Positions 6,263-14,221 of a stretch of DNA of 20,405 nucleotides are shown here, piece by piece. The position numbers and the translations under genes were made by a program. The stretch comes from DATHWB01 sp040902855 (GTDB lineage Bacteria > Actinomycetota > Acidimicrobiia > Spongiisociales > ZC4RG35), in the NCBI GenBank assembly GCA_040902855.1, contig JBBDWN010000104.1, positions 1 through 20,405 of the forward strand, in the 5' to 3' direction. Numbering within the stretch: the first letter of the stretch is position 1; every line of letters begins with the position of its first letter. The notes beneath the pieces were generated by a model. The model worked only from the letters and a program-made list of their open reading frames with translations. It had not been told where the DNA came from and made no database searches.

Positions 6263-7684
6263 GTGCGTACGTGGGAAACGGTTCAGCTCGCCGTGATCGC
6301 CGTCGCTGTTCTTCTCCCAGTGGTACTCGGGTACCGGCTGAAGCGGGGGCGGATGGCGGCGATCCTGGTCGTGGCGATGATCGTCCAGCTGGTCGTCGAG
6401 GGTTACCGCTGGCAGCTTCTGCTCGTCGAACTCACCACTGTCGGTCTCGCCGTGGCCGACGTCTTGCGCGAGGAACGCAAGATGGCTGGATTGCAGCGAT
6501 TCCGGCGGGGGCTCCTCGGTCCGGTCGGCGTGGCGGCCCTGGCGGCACTTCCCCTCGCCCTTCCGATACCGGAACTCCCGATCCCGACCGGACCATTCCC
6601 GGTCGGGACGCAGACGTTCGTCATCATCGACGACGAGCGCCTGGAGGCGTACGGACTTCCCGAGCCTGAAGAGGGCGAGGAGACTCCGGAACCCAGTGAG
6701 CCCCGGCGTTTCGTGGTCCAGGCGTGGTATCCGGCGACCGATGTCGAGGATGCCGAACCGCTCGTCTGGAATCCGGATCTCGACGTGGTCGGACCGGCGA
6801 TGGCCCGCAGGCTGGGCTTCCCGGGATTCTTCCTCTCTCATGTCAGCGGCATACCGTCATCGTCGTACGAGGGGGTCCCGGCAGCGTCCGGACGCCTCCC
6901 GGTCGTCATCTACTCGCACGGCTGGACCGGATTCAGGACGATCGCTCTGCACCAGATGGAGTCGCTCGCCAGCCGGGGATTCATCGTGCTCGCCGCCGAC
7001 CACACCTACGGATCCGTCGCCGAAGTCTTTCCCAACGGCCAGGTCGTCGAATACGACCCGCGGGCGCTGCCAGACGAAGAGGTCGTCGGAACCGAGGACT
7101 ATCTCGAAGCCGGCGAACAGCTGGTCGAGACGTTCGCAGACGATCTCGTCTCGATGCTCGATGCGCTCGAAGCCGGGGCCAGCGGACCGTTTTCCCGAAT
7201 GATCCCGGAGCCTGATCTTGGCCGCATCGGCATCTTCGGCCATTCGACCGGAGGCGGCGCGGCCGTCCGAGCGTGTATCGACGACGAGCGTTGCATGGCC
7301 GTGCTCGGGATGGACGCCTGGGTCAATCCGATTCCCGACCGAATCGTCGCGCGCGAACTGTCCCAGCCGAGCCTGTTCATGCGCTCGGATGGGTGGCGTG
7401 GAACCCCCAACGACGGTCGATTGCGTGGTCTGGCCGAACGCAGCCCTTTCGAGTCGTACTGGGTCGGCATCGAAGGGGCGGGGCACAACGACTTCGTCCT
7501 CACACCGGTCTTCTCGCCCGTCGCCGACCGCCTCGGTCTGAAGGGCCCGATTCCGGCAGACCGGGTCATACCGATCGTCGACACCTATCTGACGGGGTTC
7601 TTTCAGCGGTATCTGATGGGGACGGGAGGATCGGCGCTGGACGAGCGACCGCCGGACGAGGTCAGATTCGAATTTCTGCCGTGA
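6263..7684 (+). CDS. Membrane-anchored alpha/beta hydrolase, PAF-acetylhydrolase-like
   Basis: A 473-residue esterase/lipase-type hydrolase. The N-terminal 105 residues hold about four hydrophobic helices (roughly 8-24, 31-47, 50-66, 86-101), so the enzyme is membrane-bound. The catalytic domain starts near 148. The oxyanion region is YSHGWTG (217-223), the nucleophile elbow GHSTGG places Ser328 as catalytic serine, Asp351 (GMDAW) is a likely acid and His408 (GAGHNDF) the histidine. This triad spacing and the GHS-x-GG elbow resemble bacterial platelet-activating-factor acetylhydrolase-like proteins. The natural substrate is unknown; a lipid or other ester is likely. An acidic linker rich in Glu and Pro (133-147) joins anchor and enzyme. 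The start is GTG; the final residues run to a stop 98 bp before the convergent ccmG end. Confidence 0.85.
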   Translation: MRTWETVQLAVIAVAVLLPVVLGYRLKRGRMAAILVVAMIVQLVVEGYRWQLLLVELTTVGLAVADVLREERKMAGLQRFRRGLLGPVGVAALAALPLALPIPELPIPTGPFPVGTQTFVIIDDERLEAYGLPEPEEGEETPEPSEPRRFVVQAWYPATDVEDAEPLVWNPDLDVVGPAMARRLGFPGFFLSHVSGIPSSSYEGVPAASGRLPVVIYSHGWTGFRTIALHQMESLASRGFIVLAADHTYGSVAEVFPNGQVVEYDPRALPDEEVVGTEDYLEAGEQLVETFADDLVSMLDALEAGASGPFSRMIPEPDLGRIGIFGHSTGGGAAVRACIDDERCMAVLGMDAWVNPIPDRIVARELSQPSLFMRSDGWRGTPNDGRLRGLAERSPFESYWVGIEGAGHNDFVLTPVFSPVADRLGLKGPIPADRVIPIVDTYLTGFFQRYLMGTGGSALDERPPDEVRFEFLP

Positions 7685-7782
7685 TCGCCCGGCCGACTGA
7701 TCACTGATTGACCACCGCTCCGGCATGGTCGTGCTGAGAGACGCCGTCGAAGAGCTTCTCGGCGGGTGTCTGGCCTGAGCCC
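7685..7782. other. Convergent intergenic gap
   Basis: The stop codons of the hydrolase gene and ccmG face each other across 98 bp. GC-rich imperfect inverted sequence is present around 7739-7771, but no stem followed by a T-run, so I do not call a terminator. No credible small ORF is seen. Confidence 0.5.
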
Positions 7783-8376
7783 TCAGTCGCCCGGTGCCGA
7801 CTGGATGTCCCCGACGACCTGCTGGCCTGGATCCTCCCCGCGTCGGATTGCATCGATCGTCTGACCCAGCAGCAGTGCGTTCGACTCGCCCTGGATCTTG
7901 CCGACGACCTTCCCGCTGCCGTCGATGAAGTAGGTCTCCGGGACCCCGAAGACCCCGAAGGCGATCGCCGCTCTGCCGTTCGGGTCGTCGAGGTACGTCG
8001 CGGCGTCGCTGCGTCCCAACTCGTCGAGGAATGCGTTGGCGTCCGCCACGTCGTCCTGGAAAGCTACCTGGACGAGCCGTACCCCTGAATCGGCGAAGCC
8101 GTCGGCGACCGCATTGAGGTCGGAGTGCTCCAGCCTGCACTCGAGACACCACGACGCGAAGAAGTTGACGAGAACGATCGTGCCGTCTCCTGCCCCGAGG
8201 TCGGCGAAGCCGGAGCCGTCGAGCAGGGGGAGCTCGAGGGTGGGTGCGGGTTCTCCGATGAGCGGCGAGGCGACCAGATTGGGATCACCGCCGAACCGCG
8301 AGGCGAGCACGACGCTCAGGCCCACTGAGAGGGCGACGACCGTCCAGGCGGCGGTTCGAACCCAACGCCCCGTCAT
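7783..8376 (-). CDS. ccmG: Cytochrome c maturation thioredoxin-like protein CcmG/DsbE
   Basis: CcmG supplies electrons to apocytochrome or CcmH thiols before haem attachment, outside the cytoplasmic membrane. The 197-residue product has one N-terminal membrane anchor (about 9-26), a GEPAPTLELP strand (41-50), active site FFASWCLEC with Cys77 and Cys80, and the CcmG/TlpA cis-Pro segment FGVPETYFIDGSG (Pro146). The ATG at 8376 overlaps the stop of the TPR gene by 4 bp (ATGA); an upstream extension in the same frame would run through that gene and is rejected. It is the last gene of the ccm operon. No ccdA-type reductase gene is in view to keep it reduced. Confidence 0.93.
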   Translation of the reverse strand: MTGRWVRTAAWTVVALSVGLSVVLASRFGGDPNLVASPLIGEPAPTLELPLLDGSGFADLGAGDGTIVLVNFFASWCLECRLEHSDLNAVADGFADSGVRLVQVAFQDDVADANAFLDELGRSDAATYLDDPNGRAAIAFGVFGVPETYFIDGSGKVVGKIQGESNALLLGQTIDAIRRGEDPGQQVVGDIQSAPGD

Positions 8377-9137
8377 GCGCACGGCTCCCCGTCGGCGGCG
8401 AGCGCAAGGTCCGTCTCGACCTGTTCCCGAATGTCTGCGTCGAGCTGATCGGAGGAGAGGACACGTTCGAAGAGGACGGCGGCCCCGGCGGGATCGCCTG
8501 CTCCACACCACAAGATCTGGCCCTTGACGTACAGAGCCTCGGTGGATTCCGGCGCAGCCTCGATTGCCCGATCGATCACCTGGAGAGACAGGTCGACCTC
8601 ACCGTTGCCGACGAAGGTGATCCAGGCGATGCGGGTCATGGTCCTGGCGAACAGGTCGGAGGGAGGATCAGCGCTGAGGATCGCCTCGTAGTGGACGAAG
8701 GAACGCTGAAACTCTCCTCTTTCGAAGTAGCGCTCGGCGAGGGCGAAGCGCATGTACGGAAGCTGTGCCGCGACTTCTGGATCGTCTGCGTTGGCAGCGA
8801 TCACCGCTTCCATCGTCTCGTCCGAATACTCGGCTGGGTCGAACTCGTCTCCGGCTGCAATGCCCTGGAGCGCGCCATTCTCCTGCGTCCCCACGGTCGA
8901 ACCGAGGACCGCGATGGTGATTGCGAAACCAACGACCAGGATCAACGTCCCGACCACGAGTCGGGGTTTCGATCGAGCGGCGACCGGGGTCGCATCATCC
9001 AAAGCGTCCAACTCGGCCAGATATGTCGCTCGCAGTCGCTCGCCGGTGTCCTCGTCGATTTCGCCTGATTCGATCTGGGTGTCGAGTTCCTCGAGATCGA
9101 GGCGGATCTGGGTGGCCTGACCTTCCGGATCGCTCAT
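8373..9137 (-). CDS. ccmI: CcmI-like TPR protein of cytochrome c maturation
   Basis: A 254-residue protein with an N-terminal charged helical segment (DLEELDTQIESGEIDEDTGERL, about 14-35), one transmembrane helix (about 59-80) and a C-terminal tetratricopeptide-type region (about 135-235, e.g. ALAERYFERGEFQRSFVHYEAIL split over two helices). This layout matches CcmI, or the C-terminal half of E. coli CcmH, which holds apocytochrome c for the haem ligation complex. The ATG at 9137 overlaps the ccmH stop by 4 bp. The symbol rests on architecture and position rather than on a strong sequence signature. Confidence 0.75.
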   Translation of the reverse strand: MSDPEGQATQIRLDLEELDTQIESGEIDEDTGERLRATYLAELDALDDATPVAARSKPRLVVGTLILVVGFAITIAVLGSTVGTQENGALQGIAAGDEFDPAEYSDETMEAVIAANADDPEVAAQLPYMRFALAERYFERGEFQRSFVHYEAILSADPPSDLFARTMTRIAWITFVGNGEVDLSLQVIDRAIEAAPESTEALYVKGQILWCGAGDPAGAAVLFERVLSSDQLDADIREQVETDLALAADGEPCA

Positions 9138-9556
9138 GCGTCGGAGTCCTGGGCCTCGAGTGCCCGGCCCGAGTCGGCACGTGTTCGACTCATCCCGGCG
9201 GCGATGCCGACCGCGAGCACGACCGCCGGGATCGCCCACAGGGCGGCTGTCTCGAGGCTGAAGGGCGGGTCGAGGAGTTGGGCTCCCGTATAGGAGGCGA
9301 TCAACTCGTCGACGATCTGGTCATCCGATCGCCCCTCGACGATCCGCTCGCGCACGAGACCCATCATGTCCTCGGCGAGAGGCGCCGGGGAGTCGGCGAT
9401 CGACTCTCCCTGGCAGACAGGACACCGTATCGACGAGCCGATCTCCCTCGCTCGATCCTCCGCCGGTGGTTCGGCGGTGACCGTGGCGACGACCACGAAT
9501 AGGGCGAGTGCCACCGTCACCGCCAGTCGGAGACGCGTGACGAGCCGGTCAGACAC
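9134..9556 (-). CDS. ccmH: Cytochrome c maturation thiol oxidoreductase CcmH
   Basis: CcmH reduces or exchanges the CXXCH disulfide of apocytochrome c. The 140-residue product has a signal/anchor helix (about 9-28), the signature IRCPVCQGESIADS with Cys45 and Cys48, the conserved helical region ending in LDPPF, and a C-terminal membrane helix (AALWAIPAVVLAVGIAAGM). The GTG start at 9556 overlaps the ccmF stop by 8 bp. It is the short CcmH form, with the TPR part in a separate gene downstream. Confidence 0.93.
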   Translation of the reverse strand: MSDRLVTRLRLAVTVALALFVVVATVTAEPPAEDRAREIGSSIRCPVCQGESIADSPAPLAEDMMGLVRERIVEGRSDDQIVDELIASYTGAQLLDPPFSLETAALWAIPAVVLAVGIAAGMSRTRADSGRALEAQDSDA

Positions 9557-11573
9557 CGGCGCCGACCTCTCTACGGGTACCGACCCGTCTGCGCAGAGAG
9601 ATGAACCCGCCGGCCGCGGTGACGAGTCCTCCCAGCCACACGAGCCACTGCATCGGTGAGCTGTCGAGGGAGATGATGATCTCGCGCGAGTCAGGGTCGA
9701 TCGTCCGCAGGGTGGAGTACAGGTCGCCGGCCAGTGTGGTGTGGACGGACGGTGTGAGGATCGCCTGGGCCGAGTTGCCGAAAGTCGCCAGCCGGGGGAC
9801 CAGCGTCGTGACCGCATCGCCGTCCTTCGACACGTCGAGGCGGACGCCGACGATGGTTCGGTTCGGCTCGGAACGGGTGAACGGGGCGTCGTAGGTGACC
9901 TCCCATCCGTCGAAGAGCACCACATCGCCTGGTTGCATCGTGACCTGGTCATGGACCGCCAGGTTCGACGCCAACGCGATTCCGAGCGCGAGGAGGGCGA
10001 CCCCGATGTGGGACACCTGACCTCCCCAGTACCCCGGATCGCGGGTGAACAGCCGGCGAGCTTCGTCGAGGACCTGACCGTTACGCGAGTCGGCGGCGTG
10101 GCGGGCCTGTCCCCACAGATGGTTGACGATGACGGCGATCACGAACGTCGAGAGCACCACTGCGAGGACCACCCAGCCGATCGTCGTCGTGGCGATCACG
10201 GTCACCGCACCCGCCGCCAGCGCGATCTGGAGCGGCCCGTGGATCCGCGACCAGACGAGGTCGGGGCGGGCCACACGCCACGGCATGACCGGTCCGACGC
10301 CCATACCCAGCAGCAGCGCGAAGCTGAGCGGTACCGCCAGCCTGTTGTAGAAGGGTTCGCCCACCCGCACGGTCGACCCGGTGATCGCCTCGAGGAAGAG
10401 GGGATAGATGGTCCCGACCAGCACGACGAACGCGTAGACCGTCAGGATCAGATTGTTGTAGAGGAATGCGCCCTCGCGGCTGGAGAGGGATTCCATGCGT
10501 GAAGGCTGGGCGACGTCGTTGGCCCGGAGGGCGAAGAGTCCGAACGAGCCGACCAGCACGATCACCAGAAATGCCAGAAGGACGGGTCCGATTGCCGACT
10601 GGGTGAACGAATGGACCGAGGCGATGGTCCCGGAGCGGGTGAGGAAGGTGCCGAGGATGGTGAGTGCGAAGGCGGCGATGACCAGGACGAAGTTCCACGA
10701 CTGGAGCATCCCCCGCCGGCGTTGGACGAGGGCGCTGTGGATGAAGGCGGTCGCCACCAGCCACGGCATGAGCGAGGCGTTCTCCACCGGATCCCACGCC
10801 CAGTATCCGCCCCAGGAGAGCACCTCGTACGCCCACCACCCGCCGAGGACGATGCCGAGGGTGAGGAACGTCCAGGCCACGGTGGTCCAGCGCTTCGACC
10901 GGTCGAGCCAGGCGGGCCCGGTGATCCGCTGGGCGAGTGCAGAGATGGCGTAGGCGAAGGGGACTGTGAGACCGACGTACCCGACATAGAGCATCGGCGG
11001 GTGAATCGCCATGAGGAGATGGTTCTGCAGGAGGGGATTCGGTCCGGCACCGTCCACCGGTCCGACTGCCCCGACGAGGGGGATCGGCGACGATTCGAGG
11101 CAGCGGTTCACCCCTTCGGCGATGGCCGTACAGGTCTCGAAGGGGTTGGACACGGTGATCATCAACCCGAAGAAGAACACCGCCACACCCCCCATGACCG
11201 CCACCGCCCCGGCGCCCAACGGGTCAGGAGTCGAGAGATGGTCCCGGACGACGACCCAGGTGAATCCGGCGAGAACGAGTCCCCACAGCACGATGGATCC
11301 TTCGAGGGCGGCCCAGGCGGTGGCGATGTCGAAGGGGAATGGGGTGGATGACGAATGGTTGTTCGCCAGATACGCGATCGTGAAGTCGTCGACCTGGAGC
11401 CCGACCTGAAGGACAGCCATCGATGCGATCGACGCCCACACCAGTATCCGTCCCGGTCTCCGCAGATCCGGTGCCGACGCCGGTCTGATCGCGGCTCGAA
11501 CGGCGTTGACGGTCAGTACCAGTGCAGCCGCCAGGGCCACGAGGATCGTGACGGTGCCGACGAGGGCGAGCAT
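9549..11573 (-). CDS. ccmF: Haem lyase subunit CcmF
   Basis: CcmF is the large membrane component that transfers haem from holo-CcmE to apocytochrome c. At 674 residues it has the usual length and is built of many membrane helices. Diagnostic parts are NPLLQNHLLMAIHPPMLYVG (179-198), the tryptophan-rich WWD haem-handling motif around 254-271 (WGGYWAWDPVENASLMPWL), and FLTRSGTIASVHSF (310-323) with a conserved His321. The ATG at 11573 shares one base with the ccmE stop (TGATG). The long ORFs on the opposite strand are shadows of this gene's codon bias. Confidence 0.96.
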   Translation of the reverse strand: MLALVGTVTILVALAAALVLTVNAVRAAIRPASAPDLRRPGRILVWASIASMAVLQVGLQVDDFTIAYLANNHSSSTPFPFDIATAWAALEGSIVLWGLVLAGFTWVVVRDHLSTPDPLGAGAVAVMGGVAVFFFGLMITVSNPFETCTAIAEGVNRCLESSPIPLVGAVGPVDGAGPNPLLQNHLLMAIHPPMLYVGYVGLTVPFAYAISALAQRITGPAWLDRSKRWTTVAWTFLTLGIVLGGWWAYEVLSWGGYWAWDPVENASLMPWLVATAFIHSALVQRRRGMLQSWNFVLVIAAFALTILGTFLTRSGTIASVHSFTQSAIGPVLLAFLVIVLVGSFGLFALRANDVAQPSRMESLSSREGAFLYNNLILTVYAFVVLVGTIYPLFLEAITGSTVRVGEPFYNRLAVPLSFALLLGMGVGPVMPWRVARPDLVWSRIHGPLQIALAAGAVTVIATTTIGWVVLAVVLSTFVIAVIVNHLWGQARHAADSRNGQVLDEARRLFTRDPGYWGGQVSHIGVALLALGIALASNLAVHDQVTMQPGDVVLFDGWEVTYDAPFTRSEPNRTIVGVRLDVSKDGDAVTTLVPRLATFGNSAQAILTPSVHTTLAGDLYSTLRTIDPDSREIIISLDSSPMQWLVWLGGLVTAAGGFISLRRRVGTRREVGAGV

Positions 11574-11986
11574 CAGCCGGATTCCAGATCGGGTGCGTTG
11601 CCGGTCTCCGGCGCCTGGTACTCGGCCTCGTGGCGGATGAGGGCTTCGTCTGCCTCGAACACCTCCCCCACCCAAGCACCTTCGAGCAGAACCTCGACAT
11701 CCTCTTGGAAGAGCGGGGGTGGCAGCGAGACGAGGCGGATGGTCACGGTGGCGACCCCGTCGGAGATCTCGAACGTCGATTCACCCTGGCCGGGGGAGAG
11801 CGACCCAGGCACCACCGTGCCGGCGATACGGAAGCGCCGGCTGTCGTCGAACTCGGCCCTGGCTTCGACGGCCTCCGATGCGTACAGGTAGTACACGGAG
11901 GCGTCGCCGGCTGCTCTGACCAGGAAGAACGAGGCCACGCCGATCCCGAGGATCGCCGGGATGATGAACCAGCGGTGATTCGTCAC
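11573..11986 (-). CDS. ccmE: Haem chaperone CcmE
   Basis: CcmE receives haem covalently from CcmABCD and passes it to CcmF. The 137-residue product has an N-terminal membrane anchor (about 6-23) and a beta-rich periplasmic-type domain. The haem-attaching motif is IRHEAEY with His119 and Tyr123, the classic HxxxY form rather than the CxxxY variant of some other lineages. The GTG start at 11986 overlaps the ccmD stop by 4 bp (GTGA). Confidence 0.92.
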   Translation of the reverse strand: MTNHRWFIIPAILGIGVASFFLVRAAGDASVYYLYASEAVEARAEFDDSRRFRIAGTVVPGSLSPGQGESTFEISDGVATVTIRLVSLPPPLFQEDVEVLLEGAWVGEVFEADEALIRHEAEYQAPETGNAPDLESG

Positions 11987-12105
11987 TGTCGGCGGTCGGA
12001 CGACCGGTCGCGTGTCGCGCGGGCGCGATTCCAGACGGTGACGGCGTACCCGATGATGAGGCCGTAGGTGACGAGGTAGGAAGCCCAGATGAAACCTTCG
12101 CTCAT
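11983..12105 (-). CDS. ccmD: Small membrane protein CcmD
   Basis: A 40-residue protein with one membrane helix (about 6-25, IWASYLVTYGLIIGYAV) followed by an Arg-rich tail, the typical CcmD form. CcmD helps release holo-CcmE from the CcmABC complex. It sits exactly between ccmC and ccmE, overlapping both by 4 bp. Small size and low sequence conservation make the position the main argument. Confidence 0.88.
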   Translation of the reverse strand: MSEGFIWASYLVTYGLIIGYAVTVWNRARATRDRSSDRRQ

Positions 12106-12818
12106 GACAGCCCCTCCAGATTCGGCTTGGCGACGGCCTGTCCGGCCAGCTCTGTTTCGGCGATCGACGCCTCGGCCTCCAACCGCGCCAGACGGACACG
12201 TTCGACCATCAGGTAGATGTAGAGCACCGAGAACGCGGCGAGGTTCACGAGGAGGGCTGCCACCATCGATCCGTCCATGGCGATGCCGTCGGGTCGCACG
12301 GTCATCCCCTGGTGGAGCGATCGCCACAGGGTCACCGAGAAGTAGACGAGGGGGACCTGGACCACCGCGATCAGTCCGAGGATTGCGCTCCTCCTGGCTC
12401 GTGCAGTCGGATCGGGGATCGACCGGCGTAATGCGAGATAGCCGAGATAGACGAAGAACATGAGAGCGGTCGAGGCCATCCGCGGGTCGCCCCAGTCCCA
12501 GAACGTCCCCCAGACGGGGTAGCCCCAGAGCATGCCGGTGAACAGCGACACGGCCGTGAACAGCACCCCGATCTCGGCGGAAGCCTCGGCGATCCGGTCG
12601 AAAGCCATGCGCTTCGTCACGAGCCACCCGGCGGATGCCAGCGCCGTCACCCCGAAGGCGAGAAAGGCCAGCCACGATCCGGGGACGTGGACGTACATGA
12701 TGCGGACGTAGTCGGCCTGGAACACGTCGGGTGACGACGTGAACGCCAGCCACAGCCCGGTGGCGAGGCTCAACAGGGCTGTGGTTCCGAGGACGGCCCT
12801 GGGAAGCGTGCGTTTCAT
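12102..12818 (-). CDS. ccmC: Haem delivery protein CcmC
   Basis: CcmC loads haem onto CcmE. The 238-residue product has six predicted membrane helices, the WWD motif WGYPVWGTFWDWGDPR (98-113), and the two haem-ligand histidines His44 (YVHVP) and His169 (SLHQG). The ATG at 12818 overlaps the ccmB stop by 4 bp. A C-terminal charged tail of about 25 residues extends slightly beyond the core. Confidence 0.95.
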   Translation of the reverse strand: MKRTLPRAVLGTTALLSLATGLWLAFTSSPDVFQADYVRIMYVHVPGSWLAFLAFGVTALASAGWLVTKRMAFDRIAEASAEIGVLFTAVSLFTGMLWGYPVWGTFWDWGDPRMASTALMFFVYLGYLALRRSIPDPTARARRSAILGLIAVVQVPLVYFSVTLWRSLHQGMTVRPDGIAMDGSMVAALLVNLAAFSVLYIYLMVERVRLARLEAEASIAETELAGQAVAKPNLEGLS

Positions 12819-13489
12819 GTGTTCGATTCCTCCAATGAGCGTGCGGTGACGACCCCGGTGACCGCGAGCGCGAGGTCGGCGACGACCAATGTCAGCACCC
12901 AGGGAAGGGTAGTTCGACCCCGGACAAGGGATTCCAGGCTCTGGGCGGCGCCGAGCAGCAACGGAACCGAGACCGGGATCACGAGCAGTGGGGCGAGAGA
13001 CGTCCTGGTTGCGATGCCCGCCGCCACGTCTCCGGCCAGCGTGGACAGCATCGCCAGGCCTGCTGCGAACAGGACGAGAACGCCGACCATCGGCCACAGA
13101 CGGGGAATCGGGTCAGGGTCGTAGAAGAGGAAGACGAGCGGAGCGGTGATGGCGAGGACGACGAGGATCAGCGCCGAACCCGAGACGACCCGCCCGGTGA
13201 AACGGGCGACCGGATCGACCCCCAGCAGGGTCAGAAGGCGTCGTTGGGCCGTCGTCTCGACCGCGGTCTGCCGGAGGGCGACCTGCATCCCGAACAGAAG
13301 CCCCACCAGCCAGTACACGGGAAATGCCAGGGTGGCGAGACGCACGTCGAGCGCGTCAGTTGCAAACGGGACGACAAACACGGCCGCGGCCGCGAACGGC
13401 ACCACGACTGCCACAGTCTCCCGAGACCTCCCTTCGACGACGAGGTCCCGGCGGGCGATCGCAAACGCCTGGCGCCAGAACCGGCTCAT
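12815..13489 (-). CDS. ccmB: Haem exporter-like ABC permease CcmB
   Basis: CcmB is the membrane subunit of the CcmAB ABC complex, which powers release of haem-loaded CcmE. The 224-residue product shows about six hydrophobic helices and the early conserved RRDLVVEGRSRE segment (14-25), followed by LLFGMQVALRQTAVE, in the usual CcmB position. The ATG at 13489 overlaps the ccmA stop by 4 bp. Confidence 0.92.
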   Translation of the reverse strand: MSRFWRQAFAIARRDLVVEGRSRETVAVVVPFAAAAVFVVPFATDALDVRLATLAFPVYWLVGLLFGMQVALRQTAVETTAQRRLLTLLGVDPVARFTGRVVSGSALILVVLAITAPLVFLFYDPDPIPRLWPMVGVLVLFAAGLAMLSTLAGDVAAGIATRTSLAPLLVIPVSVPLLLGAAQSLESLVRGRTTLPWVLTLVVADLALAVTGVVTARSLEESNT

Positions 13490-14121
13490 GCCGCACCCGG
13501 ATCGAGGGAGTGGACCTCGTCGCAATCGGCTCGGAGCCGTTCTGCGTCATGCGAGACCATGACAACAGCCCCGCCCGCCGTTCGCGTCAGTTCGACGAGA
13601 GCGTCGATGATGGCGTCTGCGTCTTCGTCGAGTCCGGCGTGGGCTTCGTCGAGACAAAGGAGCTCGGGTCGTCGCATCAGTATCGACGCCAGATCGGTAC
13701 GGCGGCGCATCCCGTTGGAAGATTCACCTGCGCGCCGGTGGCCGGCCGCCCCCAGTCCGACCCTGTCCAGGGCTTCATCGGCCATCGATCGGTCGAGACA
13801 GGCGAGGTCCGCGACGAGATGGAGGTTCTCGCGGAGCGTGAGGTGGTCATAGAGCGCAGGTTCGTGTCCGGACCAGCCGATCCGCGGTCGCACCGCCCGG
13901 CTCCCGGGAGTGCCCAACTCCTGGCCGAGCACCGAGCCGCGGCCACCGGTGATCGGGACCAGGGTTGCGATCACGCCGAGAAGGGTCGTCTTGCCTACGC
14001 CGTTGCGGCCGGCGACCCCGACGACTGCTCCAGGAGCAACCCGCAGGCTGACATCGGAAAGGACCGTCGTCGGTCCGAACCGGACCGAGACGTCGTCGAG
14101 CATCACGAGAGGATCGGGCAC
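13486..14121 (-). CDS. ccmA: CcmA ATPase of cytochrome c maturation
   Basis: The ATP-binding subunit of CcmAB, 211 residues. Walker A GRNGVGKT is at 38-45, the CcmA-type GHEPALYDHLTLRENL segment at 85-100, Walker B LLCLDE at 154-159 and the H-loop histidine at 191 (MVSHD). The ABC signature is unusual: SSNGM at 134-138 in place of LSxGQ. I chose the GTG at 14121 because TACACT, a -10 hexamer, ends 6 nt before it, implying a leaderless transcript. An internal ATG at 14103 and a longer GTG at 14160 are possible alternatives. Confidence 0.9.
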   Translation of the reverse strand: MPDPLVMLDDVSVRFGPTTVLSDVSLRVAPGAVVGVAGRNGVGKTTLLGVIATLVPITGGRGSVLGQELGTPGSRAVRPRIGWSGHEPALYDHLTLRENLHLVADLACLDRSMADEALDRVGLGAAGHRRAGESSNGMRRRTDLASILMRRPELLCLDEAHAGLDEDADAIIDALVELTRTAGGAVVMVSHDAERLRADCDEVHSLDPGAA

Positions 14122-14127
14122 CGGGCG

Positions 14128-14133
14128 AGTGTA
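14128..14133 (-). promoter_or_regulatory. Candidate -10 element of the ccm operon promoter
   Basis: TACACT on the minus strand (14133 to 14128) lies 6 nt before the ccmA GTG, giving a leaderless start. The tandem repeat at 14155-14176 falls at about -34 to -55 relative to that start, where an activator could contact RNA polymerase. Confidence 0.45.
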
Positions 14134-14154
14134 TGGCCTCTCCCTGCACCGGAC

Positions 14155-14176
14155 GGAAACAGTTGCGAAACCGTTG
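14155..14176 (+). promoter_or_regulatory. Tandem 11-bp direct repeat, probable OmpR-family regulator site
   Basis: GGAAACAGTTG (14155-14165) is followed directly by CGAAACCGTTG (14166-14176), identical at 9 of 11 positions. Direct repeats with an 11-bp period are the usual binding architecture of OmpR/PhoB-type regulators, and such a gene starts 46 bp downstream. No third unit is seen on either side. Confidence 0.5.
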
Positions 14177-14209
14177 GGTCCCGACCTCACGTGATGGCAC
14201 TGCCCGCCA

Positions 14210-14215
14210 TACGAT
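14210..14215 (+). promoter_or_regulatory. Candidate -10 element of the response regulator gene
   Basis: TACGAT fits TANNNT and ends 6 nt before the ATG at 14222, indicating a leaderless transcript. An 8-bp palindrome TCACGTGA (14187-14194) lies near the -35 position. Confidence 0.45.
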
Positions 14216-14221
14216 GTCGAC

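Noticed and set aside
7739..7771. An intrinsic terminator in the convergent gap
   Set aside because: The inverted sequence is imperfect and no T-run follows on either strand.
7723..7779. A tiny + strand ORF between the hydrolase gene and ccmG
   Set aside because: It is under 20 codons with no ribosome binding site or conserved feature.
6857..8152. A 431-codon minus-strand frame across the hydrolase 3' end and ccmG
   Set aside because: It overlaps two well supported genes in other frames and has the composition of a shadow frame.
9741..11351. Long open frames on the + strand opposite ccmF
   Set aside because: They are codon-bias shadows: low-complexity, Arg/Asp/His-rich translations without recognisable domains, while ccmF on the other strand is unmistakable.
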